From [Empedobacter] haloabium (GTDB taxonomy: Bacteria > Pseudomonadota > Gammaproteobacteria > Burkholderiales > Burkholderiaceae_D), in NCBI GenBank assembly GCA_008011715.2, contig CP136508.1, positions 4,836,001 through 4,900,000 on the forward strand: a DNA stretch of 64,000 bases, in the 5' to 3' direction. A model generated the notes under the pieces. It was not told where the DNA came from, ran no database searches, and saw only the letters and a list, made by a program, of their open reading frames with translations. Every line of letters starts with the position of its first letter. Positions within the stretch are counted from its first letter, which is position 1. The translations under genes were made by a program, and so were the position numbers. Shown here in pieces: positions 54,434-62,993 of the stretch.

Positions 54434-56053
54434 TTATGCGGCGTAGCCGTACCACGCGCCGCAAGGCGGCAACGTGACTTCCTCGCCGCGCACTTCGCCC
54501 GGCAGCCCGGGCTGCGCCAGCGCCTCGGCGCCGCGCAGCTGCGGCAACGTGAAGCGCACCGTGTCGCCACCCAGGTTGAACAGGCACAGCACGCTGCGCT
54601 CGCCCGGCAGGTCGCGGCGGAACGCCAGCACCGGCTCCGGCGCCGGCAGGAACTCGATGTCGCCGCGCGTCAGCTGCGGCATCGTGCGGCGCCATGCGAT
54701 CAGGCGACGCGCGAAGTTCAGCGGCGAATCTTCATCCACTTCCTGTTTCGACGCGGCGGCGGCGAGATGTTCGGGCGCCACCGGCAGCCAGGGCTTGCCG
54801 CTGGTGAAGCCGCCGTTCGGAGCGTCGGTCCAGGCGATCGGCGTGCGGCAACCGTCGCGGCCCTTGAACTCCGGCCAGAACGTGATGCCGTACGGGTCCT
54901 GGATCAGTTCATACGGCACGTCCGCCTCGGTGAACGCCAGCTCGTCGCCCTGGTACAGCGTGGGCGTGCCTTTCAACGACAGCTGCAGCGCCAGCGCCAG
55001 CTTGCCGAACGCCACCGGGTCCTTGCCCTTGCCCCAACGCGTGGCCACGCGCGGTACGTCATGGTTGCCGATCGACCAGGAGGCCCAGCCGTCCTTGACG
55101 CGGCGGTTGAATTCCTCGACCTGGGTGCGGATATGCTTGGCCGAGTGGTCTTCCGTCAGCAGGTTGAAGCTGTAGGCCATGTGCAGGCGGTTGCCGCCGG
55201 CCGTGTATTCGGCCATGTAGGCCAGCGCATCGTCCGCGCCCACCTCGCCGATCGAAACGGCGCCGAATTCGTTCAGCACCTGGCGCACGCGCTCGAGGAA
55301 CGGCACGTTCTCGGGACGGCACTTGTCGTAGATGTGGGCCTGGTAGCCATATGGATTGACGTCGGTGACGGTGGACGTGTCGCGCACCGTGGCCGGCGGA
55401 TTGCTGCGCAGCTGCTGGTCGTGGAAGTGGAACGTGACGGCATCCAGGCGCACGCCGTCGACGCCGCGGGCCAACCAGAAGCGCAGCCCGTCCAGCATGG
55501 CCTGCTGCACTTCCGGATTGTGGAAGTTCAGGTCCGGCTGGCTGGTGAGGAAGTTGTGCATGTAGTACTGCTTGCGCCGCGCGTCCCACTGCCACGCCGA
55601 GCCGCCGAACACGGACAGCCAGTTGTTGGGCGGGTTCCCGTCCGGCAGCGGGTCGGCCCAGACGAACCAGTCGGCCTTCGGGTTGTCGCGGCTGCCACGG
55701 CTCTCCACGAACCAGGGGTGCTGGTCGGAGCAGTGGCTCATCACCTGGTCGATCATGATCTTCACGCCCACGCTGTGCGCCTTGGCGATCAGGCGGTCGA
55801 AGTCGGCCAGCGTGCCGAACATCGGGTCGACGTCGCAGTAGTCGGCGATGTCGTAGCCGAAGTCCTTCATTGGCGACTTGAAGAAGGGCGAGATCCAGAC
55901 GATGTCCACGCCCAGCTTGGCGATGTAGTCGAGACGCTCGGTAATGCCGTTCAGATCGCCGATACCGTCGCCGTTCGTGTCGAGGTAGCTGCGCGGGTAC
56001 ACCTGATAGATGATGGCTTCCTGCCACCAGGTCGGGGACGATGTCTGGCTCAT
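54434..56053 (-). CDS. GH13 alpha-glucosidase
   Basis: This 539-residue enzyme of the oligo-1,6-/alpha-glucosidase group has WWQEAIIYQVYPRSYLD at the start, region I DQVMSHCSDQH, region II GVRLDAVTFHF (nucleophile Asp), region III IGEVG (acid Glu) and region IV IGNHDVPR. There is no signal peptide, so it should cleave maltose, isomaltose or maltodextrins in the cytosol to glucose, which the adjacent Glk phosphorylates. GGAA precedes the ATG at 56053; a start at 56098 lacks a ribosome site. Its control region holds one GTAGT-CAA-ACTAC palindrome. Confidence 0.94.
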   Translation of the reverse strand: MSQTSSPTWWQEAIIYQVYPRSYLDTNGDGIGDLNGITERLDYIAKLGVDIVWISPFFKSPMKDFGYDIADYCDVDPMFGTLADFDRLIAKAHSVGVKIMIDQVMSHCSDQHPWFVESRGSRDNPKADWFVWADPLPDGNPPNNWLSVFGGSAWQWDARRKQYYMHNFLTSQPDLNFHNPEVQQAMLDGLRFWLARGVDGVRLDAVTFHFHDQQLRSNPPATVRDTSTVTDVNPYGYQAHIYDKCRPENVPFLERVRQVLNEFGAVSIGEVGADDALAYMAEYTAGGNRLHMAYSFNLLTEDHSAKHIRTQVEEFNRRVKDGWASWSIGNHDVPRVATRWGKGKDPVAFGKLALALQLSLKGTPTLYQGDELAFTEADVPYELIQDPYGITFWPEFKGRDGCRTPIAWTDAPNGGFTSGKPWLPVAPEHLAAAASKQEVDEDSPLNFARRLIAWRRTMPQLTRGDIEFLPAPEPVLAFRRDLPGERSVLCLFNLGGDTVRFTLPQLRGAEALAQPGLPGEVRGEEVTLPPCGAWYGYAA

Positions 56054-56201
56054 GTCGATTCCGGTTGTTGAGGGAGAATTGTAGAGAATATACATCAAGC
56101 ATAATGAATTCTCAACGCTTCCCGGCGACAGCGTAGTTACGCTCAGCCTTTAATAATCAATAGCTTAGCCCCTTTGCGCAAAAAATCTCGCGCTGCCAGT
56201 A

Positions 56202-56214
56202 GTAGTCAAACTAC
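56202..56214. promoter_or_regulatory. Palindrome GTAGT-CAA-ACTAC between alpha-glucosidase and POT genes
   Basis: A 5-base inverted repeat with a 3-base spacer, matching the site at 60054-60066 before pullulanase. The 309-base divergent gap around it holds both promoters; I see no small gene in it. A common regulator of glucan genes is inferred, but its identity is not known. Confidence 0.6.
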
Positions 56215-56362
56215 AGTTTTATGCTTGAAACGGTCTGGAATCGGCGATATTTCGCTGTTGCCAGAGCGCTGCCGTTCCCATAGCATCCGTGCCACACAAT
56301 ATTGACGTCCGTCGCGCCTGTCGGCCATCCCGCCAGGCGCCGGACCTTTTTCGGGGACATCG

Positions 56363-57952
56363 ATGGCTACAGACCAAACCCAGGGGAACGGACCGCTACC
56401 GCGGCAGATCCCGTTCATCATCGTCAACGAGGCGGCGGAACGCTTCTCCTTCTACGGCATGCGCAACATCCTGACGCCGTTCCTGATCAGCACCCTGCTG
56501 CTGTTCGTGCCGCTGGAGGACCGCACCGGCGAGGCCAAGCACGTGTTCCACACGTTCGTCATCGGCGCCTACTTCACGCCCCTGCTGGGCGGCTTCCTGG
56601 CCGACCGCCTGTTCGGCAAGTACAAGACGATCCTCTGGCTCAGCCTTTTCTACGTGGCGGGCCACGCCTGCCTGGCGATCTTCGAGGACAACCTGAAGGG
56701 CTTCTATTTCGGCCTGTTCCTGATCGCGCTGGGCGCGGGCGGGATCAAGCCGCTGGTGTCGGCGTTCGTGGGCGACCAGTTCGACCAGACCAACAAGAAG
56801 CGCGCCAAGGTGGTGTACGACGCTTTCTATTGGTGCATCAACTTCGGCTCCTTCTTCGCGTCGCTCCTGATGCCGCTGCTGCTGAAGGATTACGGCCCCT
56901 CGGTCGCCTTCGGCGTGCCGGGCCTGTTGATGGCGTTTGCCGTGCTCGTGTTCTGGCTCGGCCGGAACAAGTACGTCAACGTGCCGCCGGCACCGCCCAA
57001 CCCCGATTCGCTGACCCGCGTGGCGCGCACCGCCCTGCTGGCGAAACGCCCCGGCGAGGGCCGTCCCGGGCTGGTGGTGGCAGTCATCGGCGTGGCCGGC
57101 GCCATCGTCTCGCTGCTGATGTCGTATTCGTGGGGCTTCGTCATCGGCGCCTGCACGGCGCTGGTGCTGCTGCTGGCGTTCGGCGGCATCGGCACCGGCA
57201 TGCAGCTCGAGCGCGCGCGCGGCCACCATCCGGACGAAGCGGTGGAAGGCGTGCGCGCCGTGCTGCGCATCCTGATCGTGTTCGCGCTGGTGACGCCGTT
57301 CTGGTCGCTGTTCGACCAGAAGGCCTCGACCTGGATCGTGCAGGCCAATTCGATGACGAGCCCCGTGCTGGACATCCTCGGCTGGCAGTTCCAGGTGCTG
57401 CCGGCGCAGATGCAGGCCTTGAATCCTCTGCTGGTCATGCTGCTGATCCCGTTCAACAACCTGGCGTTGTTCCCGCTGCTGCGGGCGATCGGCATCGAAC
57501 CGACGGCATTGCGCCGCATGACGGCCGGTATCGCGTTTTCGGGCCTGGCCTGGCTGGTGATCGGCTGGATCCAGCTGTCGATGGACGGCGGCACGCCGAT
57601 GTCGATCCTTTGGCAGCTGGCGCCATACGCGCTGCTGACCATGGGCGAGGTGCTGGTTTCCGCCACCGGCCTGGAATTCGCCTACAGCCAGGCGCCTGCG
57701 TCGATGAAGGGCGTCATCATGAGCTTCTGGACCCTGGCCGTCACCGTCGGCAACCTGTGGGTGCTGATCGTCAACGCCAGCGTCAAGAACGACTACGTGT
57801 TGGGGCACATCGGCGACACCGGCTTGTCCGTCATCGCATTCCAGATGTTCTTCTTTGCCGGCTTCGCGCTGTTGACGGCGCTGGTGTTCGGCCTGTACGC
57901 GCTGCGCTACAAGATGGTGGACAACTACCGCGGCGGCACTGCGCCGGCATAA
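56363..57952 (+). CDS. POT/PTR2-family proton-coupled oligopeptide transporter
   Basis: This 529-residue transporter has about 14 membrane spans. NEAAERFSFYGMR near residue 25 is the ExxERFxYY signature of the POT family, and FYWCINFGSFFASLL and GAGGIKPLVSAF are also conserved. Such proteins import di- and tripeptides with protons. It is divergent from the alpha-glucosidase gene, which is not an obvious functional partner. A type-2 repeat follows the stop. Members of this subgroup with a long loop near residues 200-300 are common in Xanthomonas-like and Massilia-like bacteria. Confidence 0.92.
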   Translation: MATDQTQGNGPLPRQIPFIIVNEAAERFSFYGMRNILTPFLISTLLLFVPLEDRTGEAKHVFHTFVIGAYFTPLLGGFLADRLFGKYKTILWLSLFYVAGHACLAIFEDNLKGFYFGLFLIALGAGGIKPLVSAFVGDQFDQTNKKRAKVVYDAFYWCINFGSFFASLLMPLLLKDYGPSVAFGVPGLLMAFAVLVFWLGRNKYVNVPPAPPNPDSLTRVARTALLAKRPGEGRPGLVVAVIGVAGAIVSLLMSYSWGFVIGACTALVLLLAFGGIGTGMQLERARGHHPDEAVEGVRAVLRILIVFALVTPFWSLFDQKASTWIVQANSMTSPVLDILGWQFQVLPAQMQALNPLLVMLLIPFNNLALFPLLRAIGIEPTALRRMTAGIAFSGLAWLVIGWIQLSMDGGTPMSILWQLAPYALLTMGEVLVSATGLEFAYSQAPASMKGVIMSFWTLAVTVGNLWVLIVNASVKNDYVLGHIGDTGLSVIAFQMFFFAGFALLTALVFGLYALRYKMVDNYRGGTAPA

Positions 57953-57960
57953 GCTTACGC

Positions 57961-58014
57961 CCGAGTCCGTGTCTCGAATCGGTGACTGACCCCGAGGTGG
58001 GACACGGGCTCGGC
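57961..58014. repeat. Type-2 palindromic element, single copy
   Basis: CCGAGTCCGTGTCTC, GGTGACTGACCCC and GGGACACGGGCTCGG. It follows the POT gene. The rest of this 312-base gap has no gene; a TATAAT at 58142-58147 is a possible -10 for the chemoreceptor gene. Confidence 0.85.
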
Positions 58015-58264
58015 CGTCGCGTGACGGTCGTACAAGGCTTCTCTTGGCATTGCGTCAAAAAATGGGCCCGGCCGTAAAATTTTTGTGAAATTCCTGCGGC
58101 GTCTGTGCAACAGAGAAACATTTTAGCCGGCGCATCTCTCCTATAATCATGCTTCGTGACGGCGCCCAATCCACGCGCCGCCGCGCAATGTCCGCCCTAT
58201 CGCGGTTGTCCGCATGTCCCAGCCAGCCGTGCCTGCGCACGCTGAGCCATAACCACATACCACT

Positions 58265-60010
58265 ATGAAAAACATGAAAGTCGGCACGCGGCTGGCCATC
58301 GGCTATGCGCTCGTGCTTTGCCTGATGATCGCCATCGTCGGCACCGGCCTGCTGAAGATGCGCGAGATGAACGAACGCACCCGCAGCATCACGGAAGTCA
58401 ACAACGTCCAGATCGCGCTGATCGCATCGATGCAGGATACCGTCATGGACCGCATGGTCGCGCTGCGTAACCTGATCATGTTCACGACGCAGGAACAGAT
58501 GCAGCCGGAAGTCAAGCGCATGGAAACCCAGGCCGCGCTGTACCAGGAAGCGTTCGGCAAGCTGCAGAAGACATTCGAGGACCCCGGCACGAAGCCCGAG
58601 GAAAAGGCCTTCGCGGCCAAGCTGCAGGAAGAGGCGGCCAAGGCCGCGCCGCTGATGGCCAAGTCGATCGAACTCGGTTTGGCCAACAAGGCCGAGGAAG
58701 GCACCGACTTCCTGATCAACCAGGTGCGGCCCGTGCAGCGCGAGTGGCTGGCCGTGCTGAACGACCTGATCGCCTTCGAGAACAAGCTCAATGCCGCCGC
58801 CGCCGCCGATGCACAGCAGGCGTACGACGGCGCCGTAACCCTGATGCTGGTCCTGAACGCCATTGCCCTCCTCGTCGGCATCGGCTCGGCCGTCATGATC
58901 ACGCGCGGGCTGCTGCGCCAGTTGGGCGGCGAACCGGACGAGGCTGCCGCCATCGCCGCGCGCATCGCCGACGGCGACCTGACCGTGCACGTGCCTGTCA
59001 AGCCGGGCGACCAATCGAGCATGCTGTACGCGATGCGCAATATGCGCGACAAGCTGGCGGCCATCGTCACCGAAGTACGCACCGGCACCGACACGATCGC
59101 CACCGCGTCCGGCCAGATCTCGGCCGGCAATGCCGACCTGTCGTCGCGCACGGAAGAACAGGCCAGCTCGCTGGAGGAAACCGCGTCGTCGATGGAAGAA
59201 CTCACGTCCACCGTGCGCCAGAACGCCGACAACGCCCAGCAAGCCAGCGCCATGGCCGCCGCCGCGTCGAGCGTGGCGGCGCAAGGCGGGCAGGTGGTGG
59301 CCCAGGTGGTCGACACGATGGGTGCGATCAACGAATCGGCGCGCAAGATCGTCGACATCATCACCGTCATCGATGGCATCGCCTTCCAGACCAATATCCT
59401 GGCGCTGAATGCGGCCGTCGAGGCGGCCCGTGCCGGCGAACAAGGCCGCGGCTTTGCCGTGGTGGCGGGCGAGGTGCGCAACCTGGCGCATCGCGCCGGC
59501 GCCGCCGCCAAGGAAATCAAGGGGCTGATCGACGACTCCGTGGAAAAGGTCGGCGTCGGCTCGCAGCTGGTCGGCCAGGCCGGCGCCACGATGGACGAGA
59601 TCGTCGGCAGCGTGCAGCGCGTGACCGACATCATGAGCGAGATCTCGGCCGCCAGCCGCGAGCAGAGCAGCGGCATCGACCAGGTCAACCAGGCCATCGC
59701 CCAGATGGACCAGGTCACGCAGCAGAACGCCGCACTGGTGGAGGAAGCCAGCGCCGCGTCCGAATCGATGCAGGACCAGGCCGCCAAGCTGGCGCAACTG
59801 GTGGGCACGTTCACCGTGGCGCAGGCGGCCAGTGCGCCGGCCAAACGCCCGGCGGCGGCGCCACGCGTCGCGGCCGCCAAGCCGGCCAAGCAGCTGGCGC
59901 AGGCGTCGCGCCCAGCGGCGCCGACCGCCAAGCCTGCCAAGGCCGCGGCAGCGCCGCAACCTGCCCGCAAGGTCGCGGCGACGGCCGAGTCGGAGTGGGA
60001 AGAGTTCTAA
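58265..60010 (+). CDS. Methyl-accepting chemotaxis protein
   Basis: This 581-residue chemoreceptor has two membrane helices (about 10-32 and 190-213), a helical periplasmic 4-helix-bundle sensor between them, HAMP (about 215-270) and the signalling hairpin with [32 protein letters not shown]. The C-terminus has a long Ala/Lys/Pro linker and ends in EWEEF, a pentapeptide like the NWETF CheR-tether of Tsr/Tar. It should sense a small periplasmic ligand or a binding protein, possibly linked to the sugars metabolised by neighbours. It is not in an operon with che genes. Confidence 0.95.
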   Translation: MKNMKVGTRLAIGYALVLCLMIAIVGTGLLKMREMNERTRSITEVNNVQIALIASMQDTVMDRMVALRNLIMFTTQEQMQPEVKRMETQAALYQEAFGKLQKTFEDPGTKPEEKAFAAKLQEEAAKAAPLMAKSIELGLANKAEEGTDFLINQVRPVQREWLAVLNDLIAFENKLNAAAAADAQQAYDGAVTLMLVLNAIALLVGIGSAVMITRGLLRQLGGEPDEAAAIAARIADGDLTVHVPVKPGDQSSMLYAMRNMRDKLAAIVTEVRTGTDTIATASGQISAGNADLSSRTEEQASSLEETASSMEELTSTVRQNADNAQQASAMAAAASSVAAQGGQVVAQVVDTMGAINESARKIVDIITVIDGIAFQTNILALNAAVEAARAGEQGRGFAVVAGEVRNLAHRAGAAAKEIKGLIDDSVEKVGVGSQLVGQAGATMDEIVGSVQRVTDIMSEISAASREQSSGIDQVNQAIAQMDQVTQQNAALVEEASAASESMQDQAAKLAQLVGTFTVAQAASAPAKRPAAAPRVAAAKPAKQLAQASRPAAPTAKPAKAAAAPQPARKVAATAESEWEEF

Positions 60011-60053
60011 GCCTGCCGGCGCGGCCGCCCGGTCGCGCCACCCTATTGCTCAA

Positions 60054-60066
60054 GTAGTAAAACTAC
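60054..60066. promoter_or_regulatory. Palindrome GTAGT-AAA-ACTAC upstream of pullulanase
   Basis: A 5-base inverted repeat with spacer AAA, 45 bases before the pullulanase ATG. It is the same pattern as the site at 56202 and probably marks a common operator. Confidence 0.6.
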
Positions 60067-60110
60067 ACCGCTTCGATTACCATACGTGCCAACTCAACCA
60101 GGGGGCACGT

Positions 60111-62834
60111 ATGGTCATTTGCAAGTCCACCGGGGCGGCACTCGCCGCCCTCATCCTTGTCGGCGCTTCGCCCGCCCACGCGGCGGCCGATCTCAGCACT
60201 TGTAATGAGGACGGCTTCCAGGCCGTGCTGTCGCCCGCCGCCGCCACGCTCGACGCGCGTGCGGCCTGGCTGGACCGCCGCACCCTGCTTTGGCCCGCCG
60301 CCCCCGAGGGCTTCTACCGCCTATACCACAGCGCCAGCGCCGCCATCGTCGCGCGACCGGGCGCGCCGGTGCGCGGCGCCGATGGTGCGCTGGCGCTGGC
60401 CGCCGGCCAGGCCGAGATTTCGCCCGCCTTCGCATGGCTGGGCAACGGTGCGGTGCTGGCGCTGGCGGCAGCGGACGAAGCACGCATGGCCGTGCTGCAC
60501 CAGGGCCAGCTGGTGCTGGTGCGCGAAGACGCGCAGGGCAAGGTGCTGGACGCCACCACCGTGCAGGTGGCCGGCGCGCTGGACGACCTGTACGCCGGCG
60601 CGCAACAGGTGCCCGACCTGGGCGTCACGCCGACAGCGAAAAGCACCACGTTCAAGCTGTGGGCACCGACCGCGCGCAATGTCGCGGTCTGCACCTACGA
60701 CAGCGGCGACGGCCCGGCGCGCGCCATCACGCCACTGCGCTTCGACGCCGCCACCGGCGTGTGGTCGGCCACCCTGCCCGCCAACCTGGACGGCAAGTAC
60801 TACCGCTACGCCGTCGACGTGCATGCCAATGGCAGCGGCATCGTGCGCAACCTCGTGACCGATCCGTATGCGGTCAGCCTGACGACCGATTCGCGCCGCG
60901 CCTACATCGCCGACCTGGCGGCGCCCCGGCTGAAGCCGAAGGGTTGGGACAGTACGCCGGCGCCAGCCCGGGTCCAGGCGCAGACCGACATGTCGATCTA
61001 CGAGCTGCACGTGCGCGACTTTTCCATCAACGACGCCAGCGTCAGCCAGGCCAATCGCGGCAAATACACCGCGTTCACGGAAACCGGCTCGCACGGCATG
61101 CGCCACCTGGCGGCGCTGGCCCGCGCCGGCCTGACGGACGTGCACCTGCTGCCCGTGTACGACATCGGCAGCGTGCCGGAACGCCACTGCGACGTGCCGG
61201 ACACGGCGCGCCTGCGCGGCCTGCCGCCGGACAGCGACGTGCAGCAGCAGCTGGTCGGCCTGACGCGCCAGACCGACTGCTACAACTGGGGCTACGACCC
61301 GTATCACTACAGCGCGCCGGAAGGCAGCTACAGCACCAAGCCGGCCGACGGCGCCCGCCGCATCGTCGAGCTGCGCCAGATGGTGATGGCGCTGCACGAC
61401 ATCGGCCTCAGGGTCGGCATGGACGTGGTCTACAACCACACCTTCCTGGGCGGCCAGGCCGAGAAATCGGTACTGGACCGCATCGTTCCGGGCTACTACC
61501 ACCGGCTGGACGCGCGCGGCGCGATCGAGCGCTCCACCTGCTGCGACAACACCGCGACGGAACACGGCATGATGGGCAAGCTGATGACGGACTCCGTGGC
61601 GCTGTGGGCGAAACACTACCGGATCGACTCGTTCCGTTTCGACCTGATGGGCCACCAGCCGCGCGCGGTGATGGAGGCGCTGCAGCGCCGCGTCGACGCG
61701 GCCGCCGGCCGTCATATCAACCTGATCGGCGAAGGCTGGAACTTCGGTGAAGTGGCCGACGGCAAGCGCTTCGTGCAGGCGTCGCAGCTGGCGCTGAACG
61801 GCAGCGGCATCGGCACGTTCAGCGACCGTGGCCGCGACGCGGTGCGCGGCGGCGGCGCGGGCGATGCGGGGCGCGACATGCTGGCACGCCAGGGTTACGT
61901 CAACGGCCTGTTCTACGATCCGAACGGCAGCGCCGCCCAGACGAAAGAGGAGCTGTTGAAGGCGGCCGACCTGGTGCGGGTGGGCCTGGCCGGCAGCGTG
62001 CGCACGTATCCGCTGACGACTTACGACGGCAGCGTGCGCAAGCTGGCGGACCTGGATTACGCCGGCCAGCCGGCCGGCTATGCCAGCGCGCCGGGCGAGA
62101 CCGTCAACTACGTCGAGAACCACGACAACCAGACGCTGTACGACCTGAATGCGTTCCGCCTGCCGCTGGCGACCGGCAGCGCGGACCGTGCCCGCGTGCA
62201 GATGCTGGCGGCCGCGATCAACACCTTCAGCCAGGGCGTGGCCTACTTCCATGCCGGCTTCGACATCCTGCGCTCGAAATCGCTGGACCGCAACAGCTTC
62301 GAATCGGGCGACTGGTTCAACCGGCTGGACTGGACCTACCGCGACAACTACTTCGGCACCGGCCTGCCGCCGGCGGCCGACAACGGCAAGGACTACGCGC
62401 TGATGCGCCCCGTGCTGGCCAACCCGGCGCTGAAAGCCACCCCGGCCGACATCGCGTTCGCGCGCGACACGTTCCGCGACCTGCTGGCGATCCGCGCCAG
62501 CAGCACGCTGTTCCGGCTGCGCACGGCGGACGAGATCGGACAGCGGCTGCGCTTCTACAATACCGGACCCCAGCAGGTGCCGACGGTCATCGTGGGCCGG
62601 CTGGATGGTGCGGGTTACGCGGGGGCGGCTTATCGCTCGATCGCCTACCTGATCAATGTCGACAAGGTGGCGCAGCGGATCGCGGTGCCGGAAGAAGCGG
62701 AGCGCGGATACCGGTTGCATCCGGTGCAGGACCGGGTCGAGGCGGGCGACCAGCGCGTGCGCGAAGCGAAGTATGACAAGGCGACGGGGACATTTACCGT
62801 GCCGGCGCGGACGGCGGTGGTGTTCGTGGAGTAG
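60111..62834 (+). CDS. Pullulanase-type alpha-1,6-glucosidase (GH13)
   Basis: This 907-residue exported enzyme has a signal peptide (residues 1-24, SPAHAAA), an N-terminal beta module, a CBM48-like domain (about 180-270, FKLWAPTARNVAVC), then a GH13 barrel. YNWGYDPYHYSAPEGSYS is the pullulanase motif, region I is GMDVVYNH (about 436), region II is FRFDLMGH with nucleophile Asp511, region III is GEGWNF with Glu541, and region IV is VENHDNQ with Asp672. It debranches pullulan, starch or glycogen outside the cytoplasm. The ATG at 60111 is followed by a good signal peptide. A hairpin and a type-1 repeat follow the stop, convergent with the amylase gene. Confidence 0.96.
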   Translation: MVICKSTGAALAALILVGASPAHAAADLSTCNEDGFQAVLSPAAATLDARAAWLDRRTLLWPAAPEGFYRLYHSASAAIVARPGAPVRGADGALALAAGQAEISPAFAWLGNGAVLALAAADEARMAVLHQGQLVLVREDAQGKVLDATTVQVAGALDDLYAGAQQVPDLGVTPTAKSTTFKLWAPTARNVAVCTYDSGDGPARAITPLRFDAATGVWSATLPANLDGKYYRYAVDVHANGSGIVRNLVTDPYAVSLTTDSRRAYIADLAAPRLKPKGWDSTPAPARVQAQTDMSIYELHVRDFSINDASVSQANRGKYTAFTETGSHGMRHLAALARAGLTDVHLLPVYDIGSVPERHCDVPDTARLRGLPPDSDVQQQLVGLTRQTDCYNWGYDPYHYSAPEGSYSTKPADGARRIVELRQMVMALHDIGLRVGMDVVYNHTFLGGQAEKSVLDRIVPGYYHRLDARGAIERSTCCDNTATEHGMMGKLMTDSVALWAKHYRIDSFRFDLMGHQPRAVMEALQRRVDAAAGRHINLIGEGWNFGEVADGKRFVQASQLALNGSGIGTFSDRGRDAVRGGGAGDAGRDMLARQGYVNGLFYDPNGSAAQTKEELLKAADLVRVGLAGSVRTYPLTTYDGSVRKLADLDYAGQPAGYASAPGETVNYVENHDNQTLYDLNAFRLPLATGSADRARVQMLAAAINTFSQGVAYFHAGFDILRSKSLDRNSFESGDWFNRLDWTYRDNYFGTGLPPAADNGKDYALMRPVLANPALKATPADIAFARDTFRDLLAIRASSTLFRLRTADEIGQRLRFYNTGPQQVPTVIVGRLDGAGYAGAAYRSIAYLINVDKVAQRIAVPEEAERGYRLHPVQDRVEAGDQRVREAKYDKATGTFTVPARTAVVFVE

Positions 62835-62892
62835 TCGGGAACCCAAGGTGTCAGGCTCTCATCTGCGGGTCTCCGACCCGCGGATGCGTTAC

Positions 62893-62978
62893 GGGGGTCT
62901 GTCCCTTCGGGACTGACCCCGAAGTTTTGCCCGATGCCCACCAACTTCGGGGTCAATCCCTTGCAGGGACAGCCCCCC
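62893..62978. repeat. Type-1 palindromic intergenic element, copy D
   Basis: GGGGTCTGTCCC, GGGACTGACCCC, GAAGTTTT, a variable core, CAACTTC, GGGGTCAATCCC and GGGACAGCCCC. It has small changes in the right arm. It is in the convergent gap before the amylase stop. A separate 11-base hairpin (GCGGGTC/GACCCGC) lies just after pullulanase at about 62861-62885. Confidence 0.9.
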
Positions 62979-62993
62979 GGTACTCGCTCGGTT

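Noticed and set aside
56202..56214. Reading the GTAGT-NAA-ACTAC palindrome as a MalT box
   Set aside because: The MalT box is a different asymmetric GC-rich sequence; only the presence of a shared unknown operator is supported.
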